DNA of 33,163 bases from Armatimonadota bacterium (lineage in GTDB: Bacteria; Armatimonadota; JADLDR01). The notes beneath the pieces were generated by a model. The model saw nothing but the letters and a program-made list of their open reading frames with translations, ran no database searches and was not told the origin of the DNA. Positions 32,294 to 33,163 of this stretch are shown here, piece after piece. Within the stretch, counting starts at the first letter, position 1, and every line of letters starts with the position of its first letter. Both the position numbers and the translations under genes were made by a program. Where the stretch lies: assembly GCA_020846535.1 (NCBI GenBank), contig JADLDR010000015.1, positions 1-33,163 on the forward strand. Reading direction: 5' to 3'.

Positions 32294-33163
32294 TCAGCCG
32301 CCTATGCAGGAATTTTGGCGGAATAAAACGAATGGAGTCTTTAGAATAGATAACATATAAGGTAATTTCAAAAGTGACGTGATGTAGGGGTTCAGAAGGG
32401 TCTGAGTTGTTGAATGACAGCCTCCGTTCCCCTTGGAGGCACCCATATCCAGCGCAACGAGGCGCTGGCGACGCTCGCAGACGTGCGGCAGCCTTCGTCC
32501 CCTTTCGGTCCGCGCCATCGGGTCTTCTCCGCTCCCAGCCCGGTGGAACCAGGCCAGGAGTTTCAACAATTGATCGGCAAAGAGAGCGATCACGCCAAAC
32601 ATCATATGGGCATGGGCTTTGAGATGGCCCCGCACCCGCAGGTAGAGACCGCCGAACTCGTCTTTGAGGCGGGCATCCACCCGTTCGGCGGTGGCGCGTT
32701 CCTGGTAGCGTCGGGCGGTGGTCGGGTCGCAGGGGATCCCCTCGCCCCTGCGGGGATTCGCCTCGATGATCGGGCGGTGGCCCAACGTCTGACAGGTGAG
32801 GGCGATGGGGGCAGCATCATAGGCAGCATCCATCAGTTCATAGCGTACGGTGATCCGAGAGGCCGTGTGTTGGGCCATGGGGATCGCCACCTGACTGTCC
32901 TGCAGGGACGCCGAGGTGGTCACCGCCGTGACGGGAAAACCGCCCTCAACGACGTCCAGGTGCGTTTTCCAGCCGATCCAAGAGTGTTTGAACCCGTTGG
33001 AGTCGACTTGGGTGCCCACGTCGCACACACAGGGCCACTCTGCCAGCCCAAAGGCCCGCGCCAGGGGACGCCGATCTGCGCGCTTGCGCCCCATCCGCTG
33101 GGGACGCGCCTCCTTCACATGCTCTTCGACCCGCACGACTTCCAAAATCCAGACCAACTGCTC
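32294..33163 (-). mobile_element. DDE transposase (insertion sequence), 5' part cut by window edge
   Basis: An open frame enters from the right edge and runs to a stop at 32294. It shows transposase features: CDVGTQVDSNGFKHSWIGWK then THLDVVEGGFPVTAVTTSAS, the strand ELMDAAYDAAPI, and RATAERVDARLKDEFGGLYL with the expected catalytic Glu/Arg helix (Y-x2-R-x3-E-like). These fit the IS4/IS5 type DDE fold; I cannot give the IS family. The last 40 residues (KLPYMLSILKTPFVLFRQN) are unlike the rest and probably read beyond the natural end of the gene into flanking AT-rich DNA. The start codon, left part and inverted repeats are outside or not visible. It lies upstream of the pabB promoter. Confidence 0.85.

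Overview
The window is about 33 kb of bacterial chromosome, GC-rich (roughly 60% by eye) and densely coding. Shine-Dalgarno sites are strong (AGGAGG type), and several promoters match TTGACA-17/18-TATAAT almost perfectly. Gene content fits a free-living anaerobe or facultative anaerobe: arsenic methylation and efflux, a molybdenum oxidoreductase with its own electron-transfer subunits, and full aromatic amino-acid genes. Intergenic DNA carries GC-rich palindromes and modular repeats of a style I associate with Chloroflexota or Armatimonadota. That placement is an inference; no rRNA, tRNA or other firm phylogenetic marker is present.

Layout. (1) 1-118: start of an unrecognised gene leaving the window. 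(2) 478-1257: TauE/SafE-type permease, followed by a repeat element bounded by hairpins (1260-1580). (3) 1587-6163, all on the minus strand: an arsenic locus. It holds arsR, a small CxxC thioredoxin, a membrane-anchored thioredoxin whose frame runs into a deleted acr3 arsenite-efflux gene, a small unknown protein, an ArsP-type permease, a small Cys protein gene with an in-frame TGA, arsM, and a Cys/Gly-rich metallothionein-like protein. Two copies of the same dyad (TATGCG-N6-yGCATA) lie upstream of arsR and of the small thioredoxin. (4) 6234-7709: STAS-like protein and Gfo/Idh oxidoreductase, convergent. (5) 7978-13727, plus strand: hisC-type aminotransferase, DAHP synthase, prephenate dehydrogenase, endonuclease III, UvrD/PcrA helicase. 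(6) 13759-15510: a long hairpin repeat, then cysK and its Rrf2 regulator. (7) 15517-19709, minus strand: secreted DUF4412-like protein, zinc-ribbon/DUF2007-like protein, acyl-CoA synthetase, a second Nth-family glycosylase (probably leaderless) and an AAC(3)-family acetyltransferase. (8) 20191-25296: a five-gene molybdoenzyme operon (cytochrome b-like, Mo-bisPGD catalytic, four-cluster ferredoxin, Rieske, small membrane protein). (9) 25322-27978: two related repeat elements with terminal inverted repeats and inverted interiors, flanking transaldolase and a frameshifted zinc-ribbon gene. (10) 27994-32190: small DUF4177-like protein, class III aminotransferase, unknown protein and pabB. (11) 32294-33163: DDE transposase running off the edge.

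How it works together. The arsenic block suggests a route based on trivalent methylated arsenic: ArsM methylates As(III), ArsP would export methylarsenite, thioredoxins would supply reductant, and the Cys-rich peptide may buffer metalloid. The classical arsenite pump Acr3 has been lost by internal deletion. The second most interesting region is the molybdoenzyme operon, whose combination of a NasC/NapA-like catalytic subunit with a Rieske protein and a cytochrome b bearing a zinc-ribbon-like tail suggests a quinone-linked complex of uncertain substrate. Long open frames antisense to GC-rich genes were judged to be shadows and are not listed.
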